Positions 1 to 11,620 of a stretch of DNA of 64,000 nucleotides are shown one piece after another. The position numbers and the translations under genes were made by a program. Source of the DNA: Phocaeicola paurosaccharolyticus JCM 15092 (GTDB lineage Bacteria; Bacteroidota; Bacteroidia; Bacteroidales; Bacteroidaceae); assembly GCF_000613805.1 (NCBI RefSeq), contig NZ_BAJR01000001.1:248001-312000 (forward strand), read 5' to 3'. The notes beneath the pieces are model-generated. The model was not told the DNA's origin. It saw only the letters and a program-made list of their open reading frames with translations, and did no database searches. How positions within the stretch are numbered: position 1 is the stretch's first letter; every line of letters starts with the position of its first letter.

Positions 1-696
<696 letters not shown>

Positions 697-710
697 TTAA
701 CTATTTGAAA

Positions 711-718
711 CAAATGTA
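711..718 (-). promoter_or_regulatory. -7 box of the GH13 gene
   Basis: On the minus strand this reads TACATTTG, a match to the Bacteroidota -7 consensus TAnnTTTG, 27 bases upstream of the ATG at 684. No strong -33 TTTG was identified. Confidence 0.55.
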
Positions 719-870
719 TAAAGTAAGTGGAACTAATATTTGAAATAGAATATATATATAAGTATAATGATGGACTAAAGTGATGATTATAAAATGTTTC
801 AATGTTTTTTGTTTAAGAAAAATATAAATGAATATTAAAGAGATATTATATCTTTTATGTTTTATTTATA

Positions 871-878
871 TATATTTG
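871..878 (+). promoter_or_regulatory. -7 box of the DUF6377 regulator
   Basis: TATATTTG matches TAnnTTTG and lies 35 bases before the ATG at 914. Together with the box at 711-718 it makes 685-913 a divergent promoter region between the GH13 enzyme and its likely regulator. Confidence 0.5.
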
Positions 879-913
879 TGTAACTGTTAATCGAAAACAA
901 TAATTTCATAGAT

Positions 914-2505
914 ATGAAAAAGATCTTTACCTTCTCTCTGTTTCTTTGCCTCTTTAGCTTATCTCTTTATGCTCAAGGTAAATCATATGAAAGCGTTATT
1001 AATGAGCTTGACAATGTAATATATAATAAAGGGAAATACTTGCAGAACAGGGAGGTAAGGATAAGTTCAATTAAGGATAGGATTAAAAATAGCTATAACA
1101 AATCAGATCGATACGCTCTGTACGATAGCCTCTATACTGAATACCTTCACTACCAGACCGACTCAGCTTGTCATGTGTACGTATAATGAGCAAACTGATT
1201 CCTGCTGCCAATAGTGCTGCCCATGAGAATGAGTTGAAGATAATGACTTCGGAAGTATATAGCCTTATGGGCATGTATAACGAAGCTTATGAGCTGCTAT
1301 GTAGCATAGATAAATCAACATTAGACAGGAGTCTTTTAAACTACTACTATCGTACTTTAAGAGCTTATTATGGATGGATTGCTGATTATACAACAGGAAC
1401 AGAGGAGAAGAAGAGATATCTGCTTAAAACGAATCAATATAGAGACTCTATAATTATTACCACAGATAACAAGATAGACATGGGTATAGTTGAGGCTGAG
1501 CAGTATACCCTTAAAGGACGCCCTGATTCTGCACTTGTAATATTAAACTCGCTTATTAAGCAATCTTCAGACCGTCAACAACAGGCTTATATAAACTATA
1601 CCATATCGGAAACTTATGCTGCAATGGATAACATTGAAAAGCAGATCTATTTCCTTGCAAAAACTGCTATCGTGGATCTTGAAAATGGAACTCGTGAGTA
1701 TGCTTCACTCCAAAAACTTGCTGAGCAGATGTTCGAAGAGGGTGACATTGATAGAGCGTACAGATATCTGAGCAGATCTATGGAGGATGCTGTGTCATGT
1801 AATGCTAGATTAAGGTTTATTGAGGTTACCAAGTTTTTTCCTATAATTGATAAGGCATATAAAATAAAGGAAGACAAGGCAAAATTTGTATCTAACATAC
1901 TGCTTATAAGTATAAGTATACTATCTATTTTCCTTATTGCTGCAATATTCTATCTATACATATGGATGAAGAAACTTTCGGTAATGCGACGTAATCTTAG
2001 TATAGCTAACAAACAGTTGCAGGCAGTAAATAAAGAACTTGAGCAGACAGGTCATATAAAGGTTGTATATATTGGGCGTTACCTTGATAAATGTGTGAAC
2101 TACCTTGATAAGATTGAGCAGTATAGGAGGTCGCTTGCCAAGTTAGCCATGGCATCGAAGATGGAGGAACTCTTTAAGGCAATTAAGTCGGAGGAGTTCA
2201 TTAAAGATGAGAGAAAAGATTTTTATAATGAATTTGACAAGTCATTTATTGAGCTATTCCCTAATTTTATAACAAAGTTCAATGATTTATTGATGGATGA
2301 TGCCAAAATATATCCAAAATATGGTGAGATACTTACAACAGAACTTCGTATATTTGCTTTAATCAGATTGGGAGTAACCGACTCAAACAGCATAGCTCAC
2401 TTCTTGGGATACTCACTCGCTACAATATACAATTACCGAAGCAAACTAAGGAATAAAGCAAAAGGTAATAAGGATGAGTTTGAAGAAGATGTAATGAAAA
2501 TATGA
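914..2505 (+). CDS. DUF6377 membrane-bound transcriptional regulator, SusR-like (frameshifted in this sequence)
   Basis: Two overlapping reading frames make one protein of about 530 residues. The first (914-1186) has a signal-like N-terminus and ends after DSACHVYV. The second continues in the next frame from about 1185 ([15 protein letters not shown]). One base appears lost near 1180-1188. The composite has an all-helical TPR-like sensor region, a transmembrane segment about 1890-1965 ([20 protein letters not shown]), a coiled coil, and a C-terminal helix-turn-helix ([20 protein letters not shown]). This fits one-piece inner-membrane regulators of glycan use such as SusR, which from memory is about 540 residues. 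Position between a SusA-like enzyme and a sugar transporter supports control of alpha-glucan genes; that role is inferred. Confidence 0.75.
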
Positions 2506-2539
2506 TGAAGATATAACTATTCGTTAACCTAATAACATT

Positions 2540-3910
2540 ATGAAACAAATTCAGGATTTAAGTTTTATGAAGCTTTGGAACATTAGTTTTGGCTTCTTCG
2601 GAGTTCAAATAGCTTATGCACTTCAGAGTGCAAATATCAGTAGAATATTTTCAACACTTGGTGCTGATCCACATAACCTAAGCTATTTTTGGATTCTTCC
2701 TCCTTTGGCGGGAATTATTGTACAACCAATCGTAGGAGCAATGAGTGATAGAACCTGGACGCGTTTTGGAAGACGAATACCTTATCTCTTTGTGGGTGCC
2801 CTTATAGCTGTTTGTGTGATGTGTCTTCTACCTAATGCCGGTAGCTTGGGCCTTACTGTATCATCAGCAATGATCTTCGGACTTATTTCTCTTATGTTTC
2901 TTGATACATCTATTAATATGGCTATGCAGCCATTCAAGATGATGGTGGGAGATATGGTAAATGAAAAACAGAAAGGACTTGCTTACTCTATTCAGAGTTT
3001 CCTCTGTAATGCAGGTAGTCTTGCCGGATATCTCTTCCCATTCATATTTGCTGCTATTGGTATAAGTAATATTGCTCCTAAAGGTGTAATACCTGATTCT
3101 GTAATATATTCATTCTATATAGGTGCCATAATTCTTATTCTTTGTGTGATATATACTGCTGTGAAGGTTAAAGAGATACCTCCTAAAGAGTATGCGGAGT
3201 ATCATGGCATAACTGAGAACGAGAAGAACGATAAGAGTAACATGTTTAAACTTCTTGTAAAGGCTCCTAAAGTATTTTGGACAGTTGGTCTTGTTCAGTT
3301 CTTCTGCTGGGCAGCCTTCATGTTTATGTGGACATATACTAATGGAACTATTGCTGCCAATGTATTTGATACTCCAGTGGTACAGTCTATTGTTGATGGC
3401 GTGAGCGTATTAAGACTTGATACTCAGTCTGTGCAGTATCAAAGTGCAGGTGACTGGGTAGGAATACTCTTTGCCGTTCAGGCTATAGGATCTGTTCTAT
3501 GGGCTCCTATAGTTCCTCTGTTCAAAAATACAAAATTAGCCTATGCTCTTAGTCTTGTACTTGGTGGAGTAGGATTTATCTCAATATTCTTCATTCATAA
3601 TCAATATGCACTATTCTTCTCTTTTATCTTGATAGGTTTTGCTTGGGCTGCTATGCTTGCATTGCCATTCACTATATTGACAAATGCGTTGAAAGGTGGT
3701 CATATGGGAACTTATTTGGGACTATTCAATGGTACAATATGTATACCTCAAATAGTTGCCGCTTCATTGGGAGGTACCATACTGAATATGTTCAGCGTAA
3801 GCGGTAAAATAGCTCCTGAGGTAAATATGCTTGTACTTGCCGGGATATTCCTAATAATTGGTGCAGTATGCGTTCTCATTGTTAAAGAGAAAAAGATTGC
3901 TATATCTTAA
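2540..3910 (+). CDS. MFS sugar transporter, SLC45 (glycoside-pentoside-hexuronide/maltose-like) family
   Basis: This 456-residue protein has about twelve hydrophobic segments. The loop after the second segment carries GAMSDRTWTRFGRRIPY, the RFGRR signature of the SLC45/GPH-type permeases that move sucrose, maltose or related disaccharides with cations. It starts 34 bases after the DUF6377 regulator on the same strand, and the amylomaltase follows in convergent orientation. The likely job is uptake of maltose or short maltodextrins across the inner membrane after periplasmic hydrolysis by the GH13 enzyme. No SusC/SusD outer-membrane pair is visible here. Substrate is inferred from context. Confidence 0.85.
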   Translation: MKQIQDLSFMKLWNISFGFFGVQIAYALQSANISRIFSTLGADPHNLSYFWILPPLAGIIVQPIVGAMSDRTWTRFGRRIPYLFVGALIAVCVMCLLPNAGSLGLTVSSAMIFGLISLMFLDTSINMAMQPFKMMVGDMVNEKQKGLAYSIQSFLCNAGSLAGYLFPFIFAAIGISNIAPKGVIPDSVIYSFYIGAIILILCVIYTAVKVKEIPPKEYAEYHGITENEKNDKSNMFKLLVKAPKVFWTVGLVQFFCWAAFMFMWTYTNGTIAANVFDTPVVQSIVDGVSVLRLDTQSVQYQSAGDWVGILFAVQAIGSVLWAPIVPLFKNTKLAYALSLVLGGVGFISIFFIHNQYALFFSFILIGFAWAAMLALPFTILTNALKGGHMGTYLGLFNGTICIPQIVAASLGGTILNMFSVSGKIAPEVNMLVLAGIFLIIGAVCVLIVKEKKIAIS

Positions 3911-4309
3911 TTGTAGTTTTAAACACCGATTTGGGGTATAGAAAATATACTTTTTATATTTGTTTTTTGAAACTGAATTTGCAAAATATGTTCCCTTTTA
4001 TAGGACAATAATTGAACTATAATATTGAAACAAAGAAATATAGACCTAAATAAGTTATATTATTTCTAGCCGACAAAAGGAAAAGAGCCATATCATTCTC
4101 TATTTTGAGAAAAATATGGCTCTTCAATTTATTCATAGATACGGTTTTAATCATTGATTAAAGATAACCCAGCATAAAATGATAGTTTAATCATCTTTTC
4201 TTTATTGCGATTTATAGTCTACTCTTATTTATACATACTCATATAGTTACAGCTCTTATCATCTTATAATTTCGACTATTCTTGAGTTCCATTTATAGAG
4301 AAGAATTTA
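3911..4309. other. Intergenic, AT-rich, one hairpin only
   Basis: About 400 bases between the convergent transporter and amylomaltase genes. Apart from the terminator hairpin at 4083-4124 I see no convincing gene, repeat or tRNA. Confidence 0.6.
4083..4124. terminator. Bidirectional terminator hairpin
   Basis: Inverted repeat AAGAGCCATAT / ATATGGCTCTT with a 20-base spacer. It is placed between two convergent genes and could end both transcripts. Confidence 0.7.
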
Positions 4310-6988
4310 TCATATTCTTCCACTATTATCTATCATAGATCTTATCTTATTATTAATCCTATCGCTCTTCAACAGCTCTTCTATAGTGAGATGCATTCTA
4401 TAGCGCCAATAGTGTTTTGGATTGGCAGGAACATTTATTCTTTCTGCTTCTGCATCCTTATTACGCATCTGTTCATCTATCGACATCCAATCTTGGAAAG
4501 AGAGTATGCATAGCAGTGACGGACATTCCAGATGGCGGCGTACTATTTCCTCACACAACCATCCTGGAGCCTCTTTTGGAGCAGTGTCCCAATGACCTAA
4601 TACATGGTTATAGTATCTGCAAGACTGATCGTAATCCTCTTCCCACCAGCCTCTCAGAGTGCTCATATCATGAGTTGATATAGTACATACAGACTTATAT
4701 GGGTACTCCCATACATGTCCGAATTCATGTTCAGGATTTTTTGGCATACATTGTATCTCAAGACTTAATATCTGAAGTTCATCCATAACCCATGGTACAC
4801 AATCGGGCACCATTCCTAAATCTTCTCCACATACTAGCATATCGGTTGATTGTGTTAGCACAGGTAGCTTTTTCATTGCCTCTTCATACCAGAATTTGTT
4901 ATGACGGTTGTAGAAATAGTTGTTGTACAATTTGTTGAATGCCTCTTTCTCCTGCCAGCTTAATCTCTCGAATATTAAGTCATTTTGAACGGCTATTCTT
5001 GGGTGATACATTTTTGAAGAGTTTCTGTCTCTTACAAATAGGACATTGCTTATTAAAGAGTAAAGTCCCTCTTTTATATTGTTGCTCTCCTCATCACTTC
5101 TATCTTTAAAGTATGCCTCTATCTTACGCTGAGTGTCGTACTCTGGCAGCATGGCATATATGTCATGGTGTTTATTGGCAAGGAATGTCTTTTTTACTTC
5201 ATCACGTTTATCACCAAATATCCTATAAAGTATATCTTCATTAATAAATGGTTGAGTCATGAACTCTTCCTGGAAATGAAGGCCATATTGCTCAATCTCA
5301 TTTACACTCATAGGAAGGGCAGGTACAAACTGTCCGAGGAGACCATGTACTGAATTTGATGGTATTTCCCATATTCTAAAGAATCCAAGGATATGATCTA
5401 TACGATAAGCAGTGAAATATTCTGCCATCTTGCGGAATCTCTTCTGCCACCATTCGTAGTTGTCCTTCTCCATAACATCCCAGTTGTATGTAGGGAATCC
5501 CCAATTCTGTCCATTCTTTGAGAATGCATCGGGTGGGGCTCCTGCCTGTCCGTTCATGTTGAAGTAATATGGTTCTATCCATGCCTCAACACTGTTTCGG
5601 CTTATTCCGATAGGGATGTCCCCTTTGAAAATAATACCTTTCTCACGTGCATAATTACTAGCTTCAAGAAGCTGTTCGTGGAGGAGGTATTGGATATAGT
5701 AATAGAATGATATCTCTGCATAAGCACTACTGGTTTTGGCACATAATGCTTTAATCAGTTCAGAATTATAAGTTGAATGTTCAGGCCAAGAGCTGAATTG
5801 TGGAGTGCTATATTTATCACGGAGGCAACTGAAAGCAGCATAAGGCAACAACCAATCCTCATTTTTTGCGAAGAACTCCTTGAACTTCTTTGATGATAAA
5901 ACCTTATTGCCCTCCTGTTTTAATAGCTCTCTTAAATACTCTCTCTTATATTCATTTACCTTTTCATAATCTATCTTTGGTAATTCATTTAGAATCTTCC
6001 TCTCTTTTTCGTACCTCTCCTGAAACTCCTTCTCCTTTAGAGTAGGGAGCTTTCTCAAATCGATATACATTGGGTGGAATGCATATATAGAGATGCTGTT
6101 GTAAGGGTAAGAGTCTGTCCAGCTGTTTGTTATTGTTGTGTCATTAATAGGGAGTATCTGTATGGCACTCTGATGAGTAAGGACAGCCCAGTCAACAAGA
6201 CTTTTAAGATCGCCGAAATCGCCCACACCATAACTTCCCTCACTTCTTAATGAGAAGACAGGTATTGCAGTGCCTGCAACTTTCTGTATATGAGAGTAGA
6301 ATTTTACTTCTGCTTCTTGTGCAGCATATATCTCTCCCGGTTGCATATGCTCGATAGATATAATTCTATTCTCACGTCCTTCCCATTCAATAATCTCTTT
6401 ACTATTATTGTCGCATGCAACAAACTTATATTCAAAAGGAAATTGTAGGAAGGCAGTGTTTATAAATGCCCACCACTCGTTAGGCTGTACTTGCTGCATG
6501 GTTACTGCTCTTTGTTTGCCCCAATCACCGAAATATGATCCAGAACCACTAATTGCCAAATATGCATTTCGTTTATCAAGAGCTGGTGTTATAGCTCTAA
6601 AAAGAATATAACTCTCTTTATCTGAAATGTTTATGCTAAAGTTCTCTTTTGAATCTTTTTTGCTGAATGCTGATGAATAGAGGAATGAGTGATATGGCAT
6701 ATCTCTCCAGTTGTCATCTGCTACAAAGCTAGTGCACGAGTCAATATTTTCCGGTATATGATGAACTACGGTGTTATTCTCCTCTCTAACGAATTTTCCA
6801 TCTCTGTAAAGAGAGTATTGGTATGTTATCTGTCCAGGATTATTGTTTTTATCAATAGTTAAGGTTGTACTCCAACTTTCTCCGTCGGATGTTGATAACA
6901 TTATCGGTTCCTTTTTGTTGCCGTTAATGGTTATTGCAATCTGCTCCCCCCATATGGTACGATACTTTATTCTGAAGGTGATTTTCAT
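4310..6988 (-). CDS. malQ: 4-alpha-glucanotransferase (amylomaltase) with two N-terminal CBM20 domains, DPE2-like
   Basis: The enzyme moves glucan segments between maltodextrins, releasing glucose in the cytoplasm. The ATG at 6988 (MKITFRIKYRTIW) is preferred over a TTG 11 codons upstream because CBM20 homologues begin there. Two starch-binding CBM20 modules cover about residues 1-95 and 125-225. The GH77 domain starts near 240 and carries the nucleophile in AYRIDHILGF (Asp about 531), the acid/base in CGEDLG (Glu about 722) and STHDMS (about 771-776). The two CBM20 modules, an enlarged GH77 domain and 892 residues match plant DPE2-type enzymes and Bacteroidota homologues rather than the roughly 500-700-residue bacterial MalQ. 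No signal peptide is present. It is convergent with the sugar transporter. Confidence 0.93.
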   Translation of the reverse strand: MKITFRIKYRTIWGEQIAITINGNKKEPIMLSTSDGESWSTTLTIDKNNNPGQITYQYSLYRDGKFVREENNTVVHHIPENIDSCTSFVADDNWRDMPYHSFLYSSAFSKKDSKENFSINISDKESYILFRAITPALDKRNAYLAISGSGSYFGDWGKQRAVTMQQVQPNEWWAFINTAFLQFPFEYKFVACDNNSKEIIEWEGRENRIISIEHMQPGEIYAAQEAEVKFYSHIQKVAGTAIPVFSLRSEGSYGVGDFGDLKSLVDWAVLTHQSAIQILPINDTTITNSWTDSYPYNSISIYAFHPMYIDLRKLPTLKEKEFQERYEKERKILNELPKIDYEKVNEYKREYLRELLKQEGNKVLSSKKFKEFFAKNEDWLLPYAAFSCLRDKYSTPQFSSWPEHSTYNSELIKALCAKTSSAYAEISFYYYIQYLLHEQLLEASNYAREKGIIFKGDIPIGISRNSVEAWIEPYYFNMNGQAGAPPDAFSKNGQNWGFPTYNWDVMEKDNYEWWQKRFRKMAEYFTAYRIDHILGFFRIWEIPSNSVHGLLGQFVPALPMSVNEIEQYGLHFQEEFMTQPFINEDILYRIFGDKRDEVKKTFLANKHHDIYAMLPEYDTQRKIEAYFKDRSDEESNNIKEGLYSLISNVLFVRDRNSSKMYHPRIAVQNDLIFERLSWQEKEAFNKLYNNYFYNRHNKFWYEEAMKKLPVLTQSTDMLVCGEDLGMVPDCVPWVMDELQILSLEIQCMPKNPEHEFGHVWEYPYKSVCTISTHDMSTLRGWWEEDYDQSCRYYNHVLGHWDTAPKEAPGWLCEEIVRRHLECPSLLCILSFQDWMSIDEQMRNKDAEAERINVPANPKHYWRYRMHLTIEELLKSDRINNKIRSMIDNSGRI

Positions 6989-7194
6989 AATTTTTCGAAT
7001 TAATGGTTTATCATTTCTCAAATTTATTATAATTCCTCTAATTAGATTTCAACTTAAAATAAAATATAAGTTATAAGCCACTTAAATTTGCTCATGGTCG
7101 CAGCAGAATCTTAATAAATCTCCCTTTTTATCGAAAAAAGATTTATAAGAAATAGAATTGACAAAGAAATATAATATAAATGAATTCAAAGAAA

Positions 7195-7228
7195 AGAGAG
7201 GGGTATCCAAACTTGGATACCCCTCTCT
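7195..7228 (-). terminator. gyrB terminator
   Basis: Perfect 16-bp inverted repeat (AGAGAGGGGTATCCAA and its complement) with a 2-base spacer, 21 bases past the gyrB stop codon. The loop must open by a pair or two. Confidence 0.8.
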
Positions 7229-7248
7229 AGTATATATTTCAGCTAAGT

Positions 7249-9219
<1,971 letters not shown>

Positions 9220-9246
9220 CTATTTAATATTACAATTATTTGATTT

Positions 9247-9254
9247 CAAAGGTA
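9247..9254 (-). promoter_or_regulatory. -7 box of gyrB
   Basis: Minus strand reads TACCTTTG, a match to TAnnTTTG, 29 bases upstream of the ATG at 9218. This also supports 9218 rather than 9150 as the true start. Confidence 0.6.
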
Positions 9255-9723
9255 CAAAAAAATGTTCAATGAAAGAATAGTCTTGCCCTTTAAAATAGCT
9301 ATCATTTTAAATAAAAAATCAGTATATTTTTATGAAAAGCGGATATATTGAAATAAATTCTTCGATGACTGATAATCAGATGATTATACGTGGAATTATA
9401 TATCCCCTTGTTTAAATTTTAAATAGTATAACGGAGATAGAAATACAATATCTGATATATTTTAAAATGATTCCACTTTCAATTTCAAAACATTCTGTTT
9501 AGATTCAATTCAGGTATACTGATTTGAGAATATTTAGTTTAGTAGAAAGGGCATAATAGTAGTATTTCTACAATATGCCGAGGTGAAAAGTATTATTATT
9601 GGAAAGAATACTTTAGAAGTGAAGTTAGGACATTATGTGGCTATCCTGAATAATCTATGAGAATCATACAGATTAACAGATTATTAGAGTATGATAATCG
9701 GTAAAACATGGTACAAAGACAAA
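9255..9723. other. Intergenic, AT-rich, no recognised gene
   Basis: Roughly 470 bases between the gyrB promoter and the rpsT terminator. Only short reading frames (27 codons or fewer) were seen. A possible pseudoknot-forming stretch at 9542-9579 is the only structure noticed. Confidence 0.5.
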
Positions 9724-9748
9724 AGGCTAGATTAAAAAATCCAGCCTG
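9724..9748 (-). terminator. rpsT terminator
   Basis: Inverted repeat read on the minus strand as GGCTGGA / TCTAGCC (one G-T pair) followed by TTTTGT. It begins 28 bases after the rpsT stop codon. Confidence 0.75.
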
Positions 9749-9776
9749 TTTTATCTTTTTTAGTCTAAGACGATGC

Positions 9777-10031
9777 TTAAGCTAGTTTGCCAATGTAAAC
9801 AGCCAATTTAGATTTCAAATTAGCAGCTTTGTTCTTGTGGATTATATTACGCTTAGCGAGTTTATCCAACATTTTCTGAACGCTAGGATACATAGCAACA
9901 GCTTCTGCTTTGTCAGTAGTTGCACGAAGTTTTTTAACAGCGTTACGCATAGTTTTTGCATAATATCTGTTATGAAGTTTTCTCTTCTCTTCCTGTCTAA
10001 TTCTCTTAATTGATGATTTGTGATTTGCCAT
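9777..10031 (-). CDS. rpsT: 30S ribosomal protein bS20
   Basis: An 84-residue basic protein opening [17 protein letters not shown], the standard bS20 start, and ending VYIGKLA. The protein is a helical bundle that binds 16S rRNA early in small-subunit assembly. It lies directly downstream of tRNA-Glu on the same strand, so both probably share the promoter at 10216-10223. A clear terminator follows at 9724-9748. Confidence 0.97.
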   Translation of the reverse strand: MANHKSSIKRIRQEEKRKLHNRYYAKTMRNAVKKLRATTDKAEAVAMYPSVQKMLDKLAKRNIIHKNKAANLKSKLAVYIGKLA

Positions 10032-10076
10032 TTCGACTAATCTTTAATTTTATTTTTATTATTTATTTTTTTTTCG

Positions 10077-10148
10077 TAGTCCGTGGGGGAATCGAACCCC
10101 CCTTGCAAGAATGAAAATCTTGAGTACTAACCGATATACGAACGGACC
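10077..10148 (-). tRNA. tRNA-Glu (TTC)
   Basis: Read on the minus strand, 72 bases fold as a cloverleaf. The acceptor stem is GGTCCGT / ACGGACT with a terminal G-T pair. The anticodon arm is CAAGA-TTTTCAT-TCTTG with anticodon TTC. The T arm is GGGGG-TTCGATT-CCCCC. CCA is not encoded. It is upstream of rpsT and probably co-transcribed with it. Confidence 0.95.
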
Positions 10149-10215
10149 GACTTAATAAGTTCATCAGCCTATCTTCATAAGGGGCTTAAGACATTATTTT
10201 CCTCATTAGCGGATG

Positions 10216-10223
10216 CAAAGGTA
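10216..10223 (-). promoter_or_regulatory. -7 box for tRNA-Glu and rpsT
   Basis: Minus strand reads TACCTTTG, an exact TAnnTTTG match, 68 bases upstream of the mature tRNA 5' end. Confidence 0.6.
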
Positions 10224-10296
10224 GAAACTATTTTCTAAACGGCAAACATTTGAGTAGAAAAATCTGAGTTTCATCTAAAAAAATGGATATTTAGCC

Positions 10297-10304
10297 TATA
10301 TTTG
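10297..10304 (+). promoter_or_regulatory. -7 box of recO
   Basis: TATATTTG, 36 bases ahead of the recO ATG at 10340 and divergent from the tRNA-Glu promoter. Confidence 0.5.
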
Positions 10305-10339
10305 TAATTACTCACTTTATATAATCATAGTTATTATTT

Positions 10340-11064
10340 ATGCTGCAGAAAATCAATGGTATTGTTATACATATTATAAAATATAATGATAGCTTTAATA
10401 TAGCAGATATATTCACACGTGAGAAGGGTAGGGCATCGTTTCTTGTACGTATTCCTAAGAGCGAAAAGCGGGAGTAAGAAACAACCTTTTTCAACCACTT
10501 TCAATGATTGAATTGGAAGCAGATTTTCGTGACAACAGACATATATTCAGGGTAAAGAATGCTAAGCCATATATGCCCTTCATTTCAATACCATATGACC
10601 CTTATAAGGTGGCAATAGCTCTATTTATATCAGAGTTTCTGAATAGAGCACTCCGTGAAGAGATTCATGATCAACTTCTATATTCTTATATAGAGAATTC
10701 AATAAAGTGGTTTGACGAATGCCGTACAAATTTCGCTAACTTTCATCTGGTTTTCCTCCTGAGGATGTCTAGATTCTTAGGTTTATATCCTAATATGGAA
10801 GATTATGAGGATGGATCGTACTTCGATATGGTAAACAGCTGCTTTACACCGGGACAGCCTATAAGTGGCGCCTTTATAGGTCCGGAAGATGCATCGCATA
10901 TACGCATGCTTTTTAGGATGAATTATGAAACAATGCACCTCTTTGCGATGAATAGGGAGCAGAGGAACAGATGCCTTAATATAATAAATGACTACTATCG
11001 GCTCCATATTCCTGATTTCCCTGTATTGAAATCAATGGATGTGCTTAAGGAGGTCTTTTCGTAA
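10340..11064 (+). CDS. recO: DNA repair protein RecO (frameshifted in this sequence)
   Basis: RecO anneals single strands and loads RecA with RecR in recombinational repair. The N-terminal OB-fold part starts at ATG 10340 ([17 protein letters not shown]) and runs to IPKSEKR before hitting a stop at 10475. The rest continues in the next frame as [19 protein letters not shown] and on to the helical C-terminal domain ([19 protein letters not shown]). Adding one G to the GGG at 10470-10472 restores a single protein of about 241 residues with the spacing seen in Bacteroides RecO. A deletion error in a G run is the simplest explanation. Read literally, the longest open piece is 10504-11064. It is convergent with the yqeY-like gene. 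Confidence 0.9.
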
Positions 11065-11090
11065 GATTCAGAATAGAGTTTAAACTTTAT

Positions 11091-11152
11091 ATAATAAAAT
11101 AAGAACCTTTTTCTACTCAGAAATGAGTAAGAGAAAGGTTCTTATTTTATTA
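11091..11152. terminator. Long bidirectional terminator
   Basis: Inverted repeat with outer arms ATAATAAAATAAGAACCTTT and its complement, an inner stem CTC/GAG and a short loop. It sits between the convergent recO and yqeY-like genes; both flanks give a T-rich tail. Confidence 0.85.
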
Positions 11153-11169
11153 TGATGTTGGTATTCTTA

Positions 11170-11619
11170 TTAACCCAACAGCTCTTTTACTTTTGCAGAG
11201 ATAACTCTTCCTTCTGCCTTACCGGCAAGGGCTTTTGTTGCTGCACCCATGACTTTACCCATATCCTGAGGTCCTGCTGCTCCAACGTTAGCTATAATCT
11301 CCTTAAGAGCTGCCTCAAGCTCCTCATTGCTCATCTGCTTTGGAAGATACTTTTCGATAACTTCTACTTGAGCAAGTTCAGCGTCGGCCAGGTCTGCACG
11401 TCCCTGTTGAGTATATATTGCAGCAGAGTCTTTGCCCTGTTTTGAAAGTTTCTGCATGATTTTCAATGCAGCATCATCTGTTAGTGTATCGTTAGCTCCA
11501 GGAGCTGTCTTTGCTTCAAGGAAATACTTCTTTATATTTCTCAAAGTCTCTAAGGCTACCTTATCTTTAGCTTTCATAGCCTCTTTTATATCATTGCTTA
11601 TCTGATCAAATAAATCCAT
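11170..11619 (-). CDS. GatB/YqeY-domain protein
   Basis: A 149-residue protein of the YqeY family, related to the tail domain of the GatB amidotransferase subunit. It is implicated in tRNA-dependent amidation by similarity only. Start is taken as MDLFDQISNDIKEAM (ATG 11619), which lies just after the ftsZ stop; a start four codons upstream would overlap ftsZ. The end ALAGKAEGRVISAKVKELLG has the usual helical C-terminus. It is the last gene of the division cluster operon and is followed by the terminator at 11091-11152. Confidence 0.9.
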   Translation of the reverse strand: MDLFDQISNDIKEAMKAKDKVALETLRNIKKYFLEAKTAPGANDTLTDDAALKIMQKLSKQGKDSAAIYTQQGRADLADAELAQVEVIEKYLPKQMSNEELEAALKEIIANVGAAGPQDMGKVMGAATKALAGKAEGRVISAKVKELLG

Positions 11620-11620
11620 A

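Noticed and set aside
10504-11064. A stand-alone short gene instead of recO
   Set aside because: The upstream frame from 10340 encodes the RecO N-terminal domain with correct spacing, so this is the C-terminal part of one gene.
11152-11445. 97-codon plus-strand frame opposite the yqeY-like gene
   Set aside because: Cysteine-rich shadow of a conserved coding sequence and begins inside a terminator.
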